Assembly (NCBI GenBank): GCA_905147135.1
Contig: LR990041.1
Span: forward strand, 18,351,907 to 18,415,906
Length of the DNA stretch: 64,000 nucleotides
Reading direction: 5' to 3'
DNA from: Blastobasis lacticolella
Taxonomy: Eukaryota > Arthropoda > Insecta > Lepidoptera > Blastobasidae
The position numbers and the translations under genes are program-made. The notes beneath the pieces were generated by a model. That model was not told the origin of the DNA. It searched no databases and saw only the letters and a program-made list of their open reading frames with translations. Below, piece after piece: positions 1 to 12,200 of this stretch. The stretch's first letter is position 1; every line of letters begins with the position of its first letter.

Positions 1-10
1 AGTAGGTTAA

Positions 11-309
11 GAGCGTCAGTGGCCGAGCGGTTAGGTTATCCGACTCGTAAGCGTGAGGTACCGGGTTCGAATCCCGCTTCGGCCATGTTCCAATGACTTC
101 CTAAGTTATGTACAATACTTGAATACTAACCGATGCTCTTACGGTGAGCAAAAACATCGTGATTCATTCAGGTGACTGGATGTGTAATCTGGTCAGGTTC
201 CCATGATAGCAGGGTCATGGAGGTTAGATGGCAGGCGCTCCACTGTAATAACCTGATGTTCCAAATCCTGGATCATGGTCAAGGCGCACCCCGGGCCCTC
301 GTGCGCGAC
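11..309 (+). mobile_element. tRNA-derived SINE, 3'-truncated copy
   Basis: The head reads like a tRNA: an A-box-like stretch (TGGCCGAGCGG) near 20 and a B box (GGTTCGAATCC) near 64. The body that follows recurs at 9389, 19507 and elsewhere (ATACTAACCGATGCTCTTACG, then a GGTCAGGTTCCC motif). This copy stops at about 309, before the CCGGGACATTAACGCC tail found in complete copies. RNA polymerase III transcription of such heads is established for SINEs; activity of this copy is unknown. Confidence 0.75.
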
Positions 310-1368
310 CTTATAGTAGGTACATTTATTAACTTAAACATTCATTAGGCGTATAAAACGCATTTTGAAATTCCTTATTCATAAACGTTCTATAAACCTC
401 TATTGACTAAAGGTCTGATAAAATACAGATTGGCATCATCATGTTGACGCTCTGATTGATTTATAGCCAAAAACATAAAATCTTCTATATTTTGGTCTGA
501 CCATTAAAGTTCTCTTTAACAATAATTTTTTTTATAATAGGCATTTTGAACGCTGCGAAGAACCTTTCATGTCAATTCCAACAACAACTTTACAAGGCTA
601 ACGTCAAAAATATGTAAGCCTCACAGCAACGTATGATCAACATATTAACACGTTTTATTAGTAAGACGGCCAATATATTTAAAAAATATTTTAATAATTC
701 CTTATTTTTAAATAAAAATTTGTAGTCCTGAGATTTAATAACTAACCTACTTCCTAAGGTTAACTCGTAATTTTTTTTAATACAAAAACGTTCATCGAAA
801 CGACAATCTAAAAATATATATTTTTTTAGATTTTTGTTTCGATGAACGCCGTCTTCGCCTTACCCTGTAACACAATTTGTACTTGCTATAATTATAAATA
901 GCTAAAATTTCACTGCATTATGTTCAAGGTAACTTTGGCGATTTCTCTAAAGTACCGAAGTTAGCGCCACCAAACCAAAAATTAACACAATCACTAAATT
1001 GTTTTATCTAAATTAAATAAAGTTTACACGCTAAACAAACAAAATACTATTTCTTTTGTTAAAGAACTTCTTTTTTATTATATACGATTTTTTAATTTCA
1101 TTTGGAACCGGAATCTCAATCTGCTGAATTCGGATAAAAATCTTCATTATTTCGTAGGGATAAGCTAGGTTTACAGGATTTTAATTTATATACTGTAGTT
1201 ATGTCGTCGAGCGTCATAGCTAACTATTAGTAATAATTGGAGCTACAATAAAAGGACACCGCGTTTATGTCTTTTATATAGGAAACCTGCTTTCATACCA
1301 AAGACATCAACGAGTGCTAGTTTCCTATTTAAATTATGTTTAGTAATGGTTAGTAAACATTACTTGCC
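310..1368. other. non-coding, AT-rich; one perfect-looking hairpin
   Basis: I find no exon with coding character on either strand. The only structured item is the foldback at 789-848. Confidence 0.5.
789..848. repeat. 60-bp near-perfect palindrome
   Basis: The arms begin CGTTCATCGAAAC and end GTTTCGATGAACG with almost no loop; the centre is an A/T tract. The arms differ at only a few central positions. It may be the remains of a small foldback element. Confidence 0.7.
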
Positions 1369-1715
1369 AGTAAAGTTTATTGTTCTAGTGTAATCGGCGC
1401 CTCTTCCAAAATTATTTTGGTTACCTTTTATCTCCTGGCATGCTTTTGCAGCTATAGGCAAGTCCGTCCATGTAGGTTGCCACTTGTCATTGATTTTAGT
1501 CCAGCCCCAATCAGAAGGACTGGGTAAACGTTGAGTTGCTGACAACTGACCCCATACATGCACCACTTGAAAACCACCCTTACAAAATGTTGGTATAAAG
1601 CAGCTTTGGTTGGTGGGATTTGCTCAAGTTCACTCACTCAGGCCATTGCCTCTTTAATCTGCCCACATCGGGTGGGAATCTGTTCAACGGTATTCACAAC
1701 ACAACCCGTGAATTA
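1369..1715 (-). pseudogene. transposon ORF remnant with WGW / cysteine-containing C-terminal region
   Basis: Read on the minus strand, two overlapping frames give PPTKAALYQH, then WGQLSATQ, SPSDWGW, QPTWTDLP and AAKACQE. This succession (PPTKAAL..H, WGQ, WGW, P.WT.LP, A.ACQEL) resembles the C-terminal region of an ORF found repeatedly in arthropod mobile elements. The cysteine-rich tail expected after ACQE is not preserved and a frameshift separates the halves. I recall the family only by motif and cannot name the superfamily. Confidence 0.45.
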
Positions 1716-1808
1716 TTGAGGCTGAGGTAAATCTTATTCTTTGCAGGCCTGTGAGAATGCACACAAATTATTTTGTCATTTTATACCTTGTTAATATTAT
1801 GATTCAAA

Positions 1809-1921
1809 CATTACGGCTTACGACCGAAGGATGCCAAAGATCGGGCGAAGCGGAGAAGAATGAGTAGGAAAGCGGACCCTGGGAAAGGTCAGGATAAGCC
1901 CTAAGACGATGATGATGATGT
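1809..1921 (+). mobile_element. RTE-type LINE 3' end with (GAT)n tail
   Basis: The stretch TACGACCGAAGGATGCC, AAGCGGACCCTGG, then GATGATGATGATG matches the ends seen at 61500-61606 and 62990-63098. There it follows recognisable RTE reverse-transcriptase sequence. This is a 5'-truncated copy with no coding potential. Confidence 0.6.
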
Positions 1922-2787
1922 TTATAATTCATACATTGTTGTTTATACCAAAGCGGTTGCAATATTATGACAACATAGATACATACTAATAGTGTTTTCC
2001 TCAAGTTGAGGTTATTGTTTCACCTGTGCAATTGCTAACACCACGTCTGTATCTACAGCACGAAGCATGATTTTCCTCGAACCTTGAGAGAGCATTTTTT
2101 ACGCGGCTAGGTGGCGCTTTTTTCGCTAGTTCGATATTCGACAATAGGACCTACCTACATTTAGTTCTTATATTTACATGAAACCGACATAACTGTAAAT
2201 TACATAATTGCAGGCTGCAGCACTGACCTCTTGGCTATTGCAACTGATAGTAAGCGCATAATGAATTGTAAATCGGACCTACAATAATTATTTAGTTTAG
2301 GTTATCTATGTATTAAGTACCTATAACCACAGAAACCAAATAAGTAAATAGAAATGCCAAGTAGGGCGTCAAAGTATCGAGAACACTTGTAGCCACGTCG
2401 GCCACTACTGCGCCTAACTGTACTACTGCGCAATAACTGTCAGGTGTCAGACACTATGGGTAAAAAATAGCTATTGGGTCGACTATATGACGACAAAGTA
2501 CGCGTTTGTTTTATTAACTTATCTTTTTTTTATTTCTGTGAATATAACGGAGTTCCGTGAAGATAAGCTGCCTTATAAAATCTTACCTTGATTTATCATG
2601 CTGCAATCATCGCGATTTATTGACTAAATTGGGATACTTATAGCTATAGACTGACTAAAAAGTCAAGTTGGGTAATTATAAAGTTGATTAAAATCAACCA
2701 GTACCTGAGTGATCCCACCGACTCGTCGAAATCGAAGCAATTTCGTGGAATTTTTTAAAATTTATCGATTTCGCCTAATTTCTGTTT

Positions 2788-2995
2788 TTTTTTTTTTTTA
2801 TGTCATACGATAGGCAAACAGGCAAGCGGGCCACCTGATGGAAAGTGGTCACCACTGCCTATAGACATTAGCAACCTATCGCCAATGCGTTGCCCACCTC
2901 TATAACACGTTACTCTGGCAGCAAAAAGGCAAATATCTCTCCACTGCCAACGCCACGGTTCCCCAAATTCCCACCCCATGGAGCTCTGGAAACCT
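2788..2995 (-). mobile_element. LINE 3'-end fragment (poly-T side at left)
   Basis: A run of T at about 2788 is followed by GCAAGCGGGCCACCTGATGG and AAGTGGTCACCACTGCC. The same start is found at 27417, 47450 and 58322, where the last two continue into Jockey-type ORF sequence on the minus strand. This is therefore the 3' end of a 5'-truncated minus-strand LINE. The following 3000-3170 is pyrimidine-rich and not recognised. Confidence 0.55.
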
Positions 2996-3547
2996 TACTC
3001 ACCGGCAGAAACACAATACTATTTAAAAGAGTATTGCTTAGCTGCGTTATTCTGTAAGGTGGAGGTACTTCCCCAGTCGGGCGGCTCCAATTCGAACGGG
3101 ATACCCCGCTATGCCCTACCTCTCTTAAATCTCTCTTACCTCTCCTCTCTCTACCTCTCTTAAGTCTTAAACCATTCCTATACCTTCTAGTTATAGATTA
3201 TTGTGAAAGGCGTTCATGTAAATTATTTTATTATAAATAAAATCAATGAAGTGTAATGAGGCCGCGGAGGGTAATGAAATATGGAGATTTTTGGATGATT
3301 TTATAATAAAGTTAATGAAAAATGTAAGTTAAAATGTAGTTAATCTCGTAAATTTTAAGTAATGCCGTTTAAAATCACTAATATGGAATTTACCTATAGG
3401 GTTTTAAAATATTACAGATAAATCATAAATAAGGAAACATGAATGAAGGTAAATTATTAGGTTTTATTTAAGAAAACGTGAAGAACATTTTGTTAGTAGT
3501 TCAGTAGCTAATAATAAAAAAATTATTTGTTTTAATAACATGCCACT

Positions 3548-4745
3548 TATTAGCACTAATACGCCACTCACGCTGTGTCTTCCGGTACGTAGTCGCCACT
3601 CGAGAACTTTACTCCCCATCGGCCTTCCGTTTTTCGAGCTATGTACCCTGCCCACTGTCACTTTAGCCTAGCAATCCTTAGGGTTATATCGGTGACCTTG
3701 ATTCTATCGCACAACGAGACTCCGAGCATAGCCCTTTCCATTGGCGTTTGGGTAACAGTGAGTTTTCTTTAAAGGCCTATATTGAACGGCCACGACACTG
3801 TTCGTCATCACTGGCGACATCACATACATTGGTCAAAGACCTTCGTCTTGAGACACTGTGGTAATTTGGACGAACATATGACGTAGATTCCCGAACGCTG
3901 CGAACCGAGATAGATTCGTCGATGGATCTCTTTTTCGAAATTAGACCTACCTAGCTGTACCATTTGTCCTAGGTAAGTCAACAACTTCAAGTTCCAGGGT
4001 TTCTGCCATGACTACGATATCGTTAGAAAATCTAAGATGAGTGAGGTACTCTGATGCCAAGACCGTCCCAGTTCAGAAGAATGAAGATATCCTCCAGTGC
4101 AGCGGTGAACAACTTCGGTTACAAGACATCACCTTGTCTAACTTCTCGCTGCAGCTGAATAGGCTGTAAGGTCTTATCCTAGAGAGAAACTCGGAGGATA
4201 ACGGAATTGAACAGCTTCTGAAGGGTCTTAAGCAGAGGTTTGACACCAGCTTTCAGAAGCTCAGCCGTAATTCTATAACCATCCGTCGCCTTGTTGTGCT
4301 TGATCTGTTTGAGAGCCATACTAATCTTGTAAAGGTTGATGTCCGGGATACCTTCGGTATAGTGTTGGGTTAACTTGACTCTGGAGTCTTTTGCCATACT
4401 GGAACCATAGAACCTCTCGACTTCCCTCAGAACCTTGGACTTGTTCGAAACAACTCTGATATAAGGTACGCTACCCTAGACGATACACTCTCGATCTTGA
4501 CGATGTTGTTCACGAAAGATTTGTGGACGAGGAACCCGACACCACCTAGGGACAGTTTGTCGCCCTCCCGGAAGTAAAGCAGATTTCTTGACTTCAGGAT
4601 TATCGAGTCCTCCCTATAAGCTATAAGCCTATAATGTCCAAGTGTAATCAGCTCCCCACTTCCTTAAGCTTTTAGTCGGTCCGCAGTGTCTGTTCTAGTC
4701 GTCGTTTTTGATAGCTTCGTCGCTTCCGGAGAGTCTTCGTACCCC
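3548..4745 (-). pseudogene. degenerate RTE-clade LINE (endonuclease + reverse transcriptase)
   Basis: On the minus strand, endonuclease-like residues (VGFLVHK, SVSSRVAYL) lie near 4440-4560. Reverse-transcriptase sequence follows: ALKQIKHNKATDGYRITAEL and LLKTLQKLFNSV at 4180-4320, REVRQGDVL and LFTAALEDIF near 4080-4150, and the C-terminal WAGYIARKT near 3600-3660. These are the usual order and motifs of RTE elements. Stops and frameshifts are frequent, and the endonuclease and RT parts are closer together than in an intact element, implying internal deletion. The copy is dead. Confidence 0.65.
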
Positions 4746-6254
4746 TCGTGTGTCTACTTTTCATTTTGGGGGGATTATCATAATCGCCACGCTTGGCAGG
4801 CGGGTTAACGATCGCAGTGTATATAGGTTTAGCTGCCGAGAAGGATGCTGCTATTGAAATTATAAATAAACTTAAGAAAAGTGTCCTGTGTCAGTGTGTC
4901 TCACTACACCCACGTTCGATATAGCATAGGTTACCGCTACTTCTTCTTTACTCCAAAACTTTCATTACATTCCGAAACGATTCTCTTCCTTCTAAAAAAT
5001 TATGATGAATGAAGGGGAATGAAATGGAAGGGAATGAAATTTGATAAGACACAAGAATTATATCGCTAAACCAATTTTTTCATCATATGCTTACTTAGTA
5101 AATCAATGGAATGTAATGAGTACTTAAGTGTGACAAACGTGATTTTCAACACTATAGTCGATCATATTTTTCACTACGACCGCACTTGTCCATCGGATAT
5201 GAAATGTTCCGGCAGACTGAGGGACGCAGAAGGCGTAGGCGTTAGATATATACTAATAGGGTTGCGCACTTACGAATAATTTCGATTTCAGTTTATATGG
5301 AATTTAATAGAGATTTTAGCTTGACAAAACTTTAATGCCGATTCTTTTTATGTAACGCGCTTGTCAAAAATATAATGTTTACATAGTTTTATTAGTTATT
5401 AAATAACTTAATAACCAGGTACAAACAATCGGTACTTTTACGTTAGGAAAGCGCACAAATGATATCGAAACATTCTGAAAGGCCATCTGGATGACGAGGG
5501 GAATGAGATTTTAGCATGTTTTTCGTCAGTATCTTTTTCATATTTATATCTAGATCTAATATGATAGATGGCCATTTGAGCTTTATGTAAATGTAAACAT
5601 TTCCAATTGAAATATTTCGAGTAACTGTATTATTTATGTCGACTTTTGTCCTGGAAAGGCGATTTCAACGAGTCGGTGGAATCACTCACGTACGCAACGG
5701 TGTTCGTCTGTATTCAAGAATAACAGTTACGACGGACGTCTTCATTATTCAATCAGTGTTGCATGTTGCTATTTCAATCAAATACAAATACAAATACTTT
5801 ATTAGTAACAGAGTTACACCTCAACCTCAATCAACCTTATAATTACTACCAACCAGTTAGACTTATATAAAAATCAAGTTAATAGTAGTGTTTAGATATA
5901 GATAAGATATTTATTCGTGCTCACGATTTGATTTTCCAAGTTAATTATCTCCTTTGCATGCAGTATAACTGATAAAAAAACTAATAAATTCACTTTCCTG
6001 AAAATAGCAAATCAGGCGTAGCTAGGTACTCAATCTGCGTAAAGTACTTAAATATGAAGGAATATACATACATAACATACATACGCACTCACACTTGGCA
6101 GAGACTATCGAATCGAATGTCACAAGCTATGTAGGAATTTGAATGGAAAATGCAAAGGAATTAGCATCAGAACCGTAATGTAGGTGTGTAGGTATGTTTA
6201 GGTACGTGACTTTACAATTCCACAGTAGATACTGAATCCTCTTTCTCTTTTCAG
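4746..6254. other. non-coding upstream/intronic DNA of the SCCPDH-like gene
   Basis: About 4785-4835 holds a short piece of the repeat seen at 6632 (CCACGCTTGGCAGGCGGG). 5780-5805 is an (AAATAC)n-like tract. I searched by eye for the missing Rossmann-fold exon (a GA[ST]G[FY]TG coding stretch) and did not find one. Confidence 0.4.
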
Positions 6255-9200
6255 ATGTGTCAAGAGTGCAGGCCATTCAGTGTGACATAACCGACGCAGA
6301 ATCTCTGAAGAAAGCTACTGCAAAAGCCAAAGTGCTTCTTAACGCTACTGGCCCTAACACAGAGCTGAGTGATCCAGTAGTCAGAGCATGTATCGACTCC
6401 CGCACGCATTACCTCGACATATCGGCCGAACTGTACGTGAGTATCAACTGTAATTTAAATGTTGGTAACAGGTTTTCCTTTATAACTTGGAGTTCTAATA
6501 TAGAGTAACAGAGTTACAGAGTTATGTCCTTTCATAGATAGATAATACCTTTAGCTATCTGCGTAACTTTAAACTACTTTAGTCATTCACCGTTAGCGTA
6601 GGTGTTTCAAAAATTGTGTTACCTTATCATCACAGCCCATAACAGTCCACTGCAGGACTTAGGAACATTATTGCCATAATCTCCACGCTTGACAGGCGGG
6701 TTGGAGATCGCAGTGTTATAAATATGGAATGGAAAACGGTGCTGCCCATTTTCCAGCCTACGGGGACTCTAGATCTTTTGCATCGATAACATTAGTCGCT
6801 TCATACGACACCCACGAGTGTAAGGGGATTGCGTTACTTACAGGATGAAAACGGTTTTAGAGTTAAGTTTGCTTTTGTATGTTTACAATCACTGTTTTTA
6901 TGTGCAGCACATGTTAAACATATATCGGAAGTTCAACGCCGAAGCAGAAAAGGCCGGTGTCCTAATAGTTTCGGCTTGTGGGTTTGGATCCATACCGACA
7001 CTGGCCGGACTCATACATCTCGAAAGAGTTATGCAAGGTGGGTTTGTAACATTCCTCACTCAAATACTACATAAGAATCTTCCCTTAGAACCGCAATACA
7101 ATAAAGCAAAAACTGTTTGACGTTAGGGGACAACTTAAACAGGGTAATACTCTTAGAAATTTTTAGTTGGTGTCAGAACATCTTTTGTATGTGGGCAAGT
7201 TGCAAAAATATTTCGGGCTTCTAATAAAATATTCCGTCTTCTTTGCAATCCACCGACACCAATTATTACTTATAACTTGGTCTTTTTAAATCAACCAAGA
7301 ACAACCGCCGCTGAGGCAGTTGCTCGCCCTCCATGGAACCTCAGTTTCACAGTGACACTTTGTTAGTATTCTGCATTATTTAAGTAAATTTTTTAATCAT
7401 TAATGTGGCAAACAAGCTTACCGCCTACCTGATAGTAAGCAGTCACCGCAGCCTATGGACATTTGCAATACCAGAGGCAAAAACCTTTTTACCCCTTTCT
7501 TGAAGAACTCCATGTTGTACTCTCCAGGGAAAACCTCTCCAGGTAGTTCATTCCACAACCTTAGAGTGCGTGGGAAAAAGTTCCTTTAGAACCGCACAGT
7601 TTGCGACCAATTTGGCTCCAAGATGTGAGGATGAACTCCCTGTCGGTGGCGAGCGGTGCGTGTAATTAGATCCCACCAAAACATAAAAATGAATAAAGGA
7701 ACGGAGTTCGCTTCAAGCAACGCCATGGTTGAATGCGCTTCGATTAGGTTTTAAAAAAATTATCAGTTTTAAAAAAAATTCTCTGTTATCACTTTGCATG
7801 CCGGTTTAAGTATCATGTTTAATTATATACCTAGCTTCAATTAAATGCTAGTTTGTTAATCGTTTTGTTCATTTACATCAAATTATTTCAATCTAATATT
7901 AGCTACAGGTGCGATAAAATAATCATGCCGCTGTATTATCTGTAACATGCTCCAGGTTTCCATATGTCCGAAAAAACGGAACCCTTATAGGATCACTCGT
8001 GCGTCCGTCTGTCCGTCTGTCCGTCTGTCACAGCCAATTTTATCCGAATTTACTGAATAACAATCCATAACAGAGGTCGTTGATATCCCACTGGTGAGCA
8101 CGGACATAATCTCAGCTGTAAGAACCCCCACTCGAAACAGGCGATCTCAAAGCCTATAGTTATAAAATTTCATAGCTCAGATAAGCGGGTCGCAATCCTA
8201 ACTGCCGATGGCGTACGGAAGAATAGGGCCGTCAAAACTAATGAGATTGGCTTGCCAGGCCATCCACAACAAATCCTTGTCAACGAACACCTTACACACG
8301 TTACAAAGCCTAATTATTCCTACAAAATAAACAAACGGCTTGGCTAAAAAGTCATCGACAAAAAACCCAGAATCGCCAGCAACGAAATTAATAAAAATGG
8401 GTTCACTATAGTTAACTCATTTTGGTTTTAAAAAATCAGCCTTAGAAGTTATTATACTGTATGAGAATCGTACCTATCAAACTCAAAGTAAAAAAGGGTA
8501 TGTAGGGGCCTTTCTTCGTACTAATCACCCCTGCATTATAACCAACAAAACAAAAGAAGAATTATTCAAATCTGTCTAGCCGATTCCGAGTTATAGCGAT
8601 ATTAACGAAGAGCAATTGATTGATTTGTATGGAGATTGCATCATATACAGGGTGTTTCATAATACATGTATAAAGCCGAAAGGGTGTTAAAGTAGAGCTT
8701 TCAAAGAGTGCACTGGCGACTTCATTTTATCCGGACATTGAATTTTAATTTTAATAAAAAAAATTAATTTTTAAAGATAAATAACCATATCGACTACGTT
8801 GAAGCGCAGCTCTATTTCAAGTTGATGATCATATAAAAAACAGGTTAATAACCTCGTGCGACCCCTATCGAAACAAAGCAACCTCCTCAAGCCTACTACC
8901 AGGAGCCTAATGCTGCGTACACACCGGGCGATGTGTGACGCGCACCAGTTTCGACTAACGATTGTCCGTTGGCGTGTGCCAGCCGGCAATCCGCAGAGCA
9001 GCGTGGCGGTAACATCAAACGGATAGAAGTAATCATCCAATCGCAGTTTGGGCGGATACCGAAGGCCAACAAACAAACGTGCAAATACGAGCCCGAATCG
9101 GTTCCCAAAACTCCCAAAGATCGTTTGCTTGACCACGAAATGCAAGTATTAGACCTTAGAAGTCCAAATAATTCGGCCGACAGCCCTTCGTTGGCGTACG

Positions 9201-12200
9201 TTGAGTGTGTACACACCATAAGGACGAGTAATAACCTCGTGCCATTCATATCAAAACAAACCAACCTCCTTCATCTTACTACCAGGCGTCGTACTAAATG
9301 TTACCTACTTATGAATAGGCTCTACCAAATTAACTAGGAACTTGCCTACACTAATTATTTTCGATAGGTAGGTATGCTTAAATAGTCGGAGCGTCGGTGG
9401 CCTAAGGTTGCGGTATCCGACTCGTACGCGTGAGGTACCGGGTTCGAATCCCACTGCCGCCATGTACCACTAACTCTTTTCTAAGTTATGCACAGTAGCT
9501 GAATACTAACCGATGCTTTTACGGTGAGGGAAATCATCGTGATGAAACTTACACATTCAGTTCAGACGACTGAATGTGTAAGTAACCATGATCCAATCTG
9601 GTCAGGTTCCCTTGGTAGCAGGGTTAGGAGCCAGGAATGTCAGATGGCAGTCGCTCCACTGCAATTAATTACCTAATCTGCCAAATCCTAGATCATGGAC
9701 CATAGTCTAATAATTTTGTGGAAAGAAAAGAATTTGTTACAGTGGAGCGACTACCATCTGACCTCCATGACCCTGCTACCAGGGGAACCTGACTCGATTG
9801 GATCATGGTTACAATTTCAGTTGCCAGAATTTGCAGATTTCATCATGATGTTTCCCTCACCATAGGAGCATCGGTTAATTTCAACTAATGTACATAACTC
9901 AGACAGTGGCGTGCCTAGGGGTTCAGAGTAAGGCAAGCCGAGAGATGAAGTTTGTGTAGTTTTTACGGTTATTAAAAATAAATCCATCCCCTTGCCACAT
10001 TACGGAAATAATTTGTTATTTTCTGAGAAATGATTATAAACTTTACCTTTTCCATGCAAATCAAAACTTGTGCACATTTTAAACCATCACAAGGGACTCT
10101 ACTTCGTCTATTGTTAATCAATCTAATTAAATCACTTTTACTACAAAACACAACACAAACACAACAAAAAACTAATTACTTATCCGCCCAAACGGCTCAA
10201 ACAAAACAATAGTGAAGTTGGTACGTATTACAGCATTCAACAAACGTACCTACTGCGCATGCGCGAAGTTGCCAATTTCAAAGATCCGTGTACAACTTCA
10301 AACGCATGCAGGGCTTAAAGTCTCGTACAATTTACCATATAAACAAACGTATAGTTATATCTCATTATAGGATAGTTTTCATATGTAAGAAAGAGACATA
10401 CCGGCCGGAATCAAAGCCCGCTTACAAGCCAGCGCGTGCGAGCGAGATGACTGACCGAGTCTCAATTTCCTCAACTTGCGTGTGCGTTCGGATCGTGTTT
10501 CGTAACCTGGGCGCACGATGGCGCTGCTTTGCGGCGCGGCAGTTTGAAATGCATTAGGAGCGCGAACTTTAAATACTTCGCGCTCGCATTATCTTTGATT
10601 TTTTATCGATAATTATGTTTATAAGGCAAGCCCGGCTTTTGGGCTTGTATGACAGTAACGCCACTGAACTCAGAAAAGAGTCATTGGTACATTGCCACTG
10701 CGGGATTCGAACCCGGCACCACTCTCGCTTACGTCGGATACTCAACCGCCCAGCCACCAACGTTCTTGAAAAACATACTAAAGATAGCTACATAACTAAA
10801 ACAGAATTCGTTCAATTGATAAATCGTTCTACACAAATAAGTAGGTACTATGTCCTACTAAAATGGTTCACTCATCTAGGGACCTACGTAGCGTAGGGAA
10901 CCACTTATGAGACTAGTTTTGTTGAAACAGATTACAGACAGGTTTTACTAAATACCTACATGTTTTCATGAACAGATAAAAGCGTTGTCTTTTCTGCCTA
11001 TTTCCCGTCGGAAAAGAACCTCCTAACGTTACGATTAGGTACTAGCTAGGTAGCATATCTTAAAGTCTAGCTAGAACCTAGACCTTTAAAGCATGTAGGT
11101 ACGTACCTTTTTAAAGTTATTTTATGAAAACAAACAGCGTCAGGTGCCATACTTTCTTGCTTTCTTGTGGCTCGGATGACTGATAGGTATTAACTATCAA
11201 GTAAGCTTGCACTCGTATCGTAGCGTAGCTAGGTAGGTACACTCCATACACACAGATACACAACACTACGCAGGCTCTGGTTGCTATGCAATACGTAAAT
11301 AGGTAGGTACCATGGTGTTTGGCCTACTGCTAGCTTGCATTCATACACAGAATAATGATTATCACAATACTTAAACGTTGAACGCTGAACACAGACAAGA
11401 CTACGTTAATACTGGTACCTGAAGCTATAAATCATTCGTTCACATCGTTAACACTCTTATCACAGTTATCTTCACAATAGGTACTTAGGTATCCTACAAC
11501 TACAACGCAACAATCATTTCGGTCACGCGAAAAGCTAAAAACGACGCGAAAGTAGGCAAATTTCGTCAATGGAAGTCGCGCCGTGGGTCAAACCACAAAA
11601 TAAAGAACGGCCCGCCAAAGTATTCTATTTTTAGATTTTGTAGCTTTCAGTTTCTATTTTGATGTCAAAAGCGCCGCCACAGCTCCGGCGCCGGCCTTGA
11701 CCTTGACGGCACGTGCAAAAGGATTCGTACTTAGGGATCCGTGTTTTAGGGGTCTAACATATTTCGCCTTTTATGTTCTCTCGTTTTATGTTCTCCTGGT
11801 AGTTGCACCATAATGTTGATTTTTTTTTATTTGTTAAAGTGAGTCTCAAGCGAATCCAACTGTGGGCTTAATAATAATCCTTATGGCGATGGCCTACATT
11901 TGCTTATCACGATTTTATCGGGTAGTTTGGTACAATGACAGTAACCTAGACAGTAATTTCTAAAATTGTGTTTGGGTCCGTGCTCCACCTAGGTGACCTA
12001 GGTTCTCCAATTGGGTGAAGCATGGGATATTTACAGGTAAAGCTCCATCAACTAAGAATCATTAAGTTAATTTTAGTTGATAAGAAATGTTCGTGAAAAC
12101 GATAGGTACGATTACCTACGCGACACTGAAACATGACTGACAGACATGACATGAGAAAGCAAACTCGTAAAAAGACAAAGATGTTACATTAATTAGAGTT

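Noticed and set aside
11..90. A tRNA gene
   Set aside because: A and B boxes are present, but the acceptor stem does not pair and the unit recurs joined to a SINE body at other places.
8771..9337. Overlapping 122-124 codon frames on both strands
   Set aside because: They lie in a direct repeat, overlap antisense and show no domain motif or splice context.
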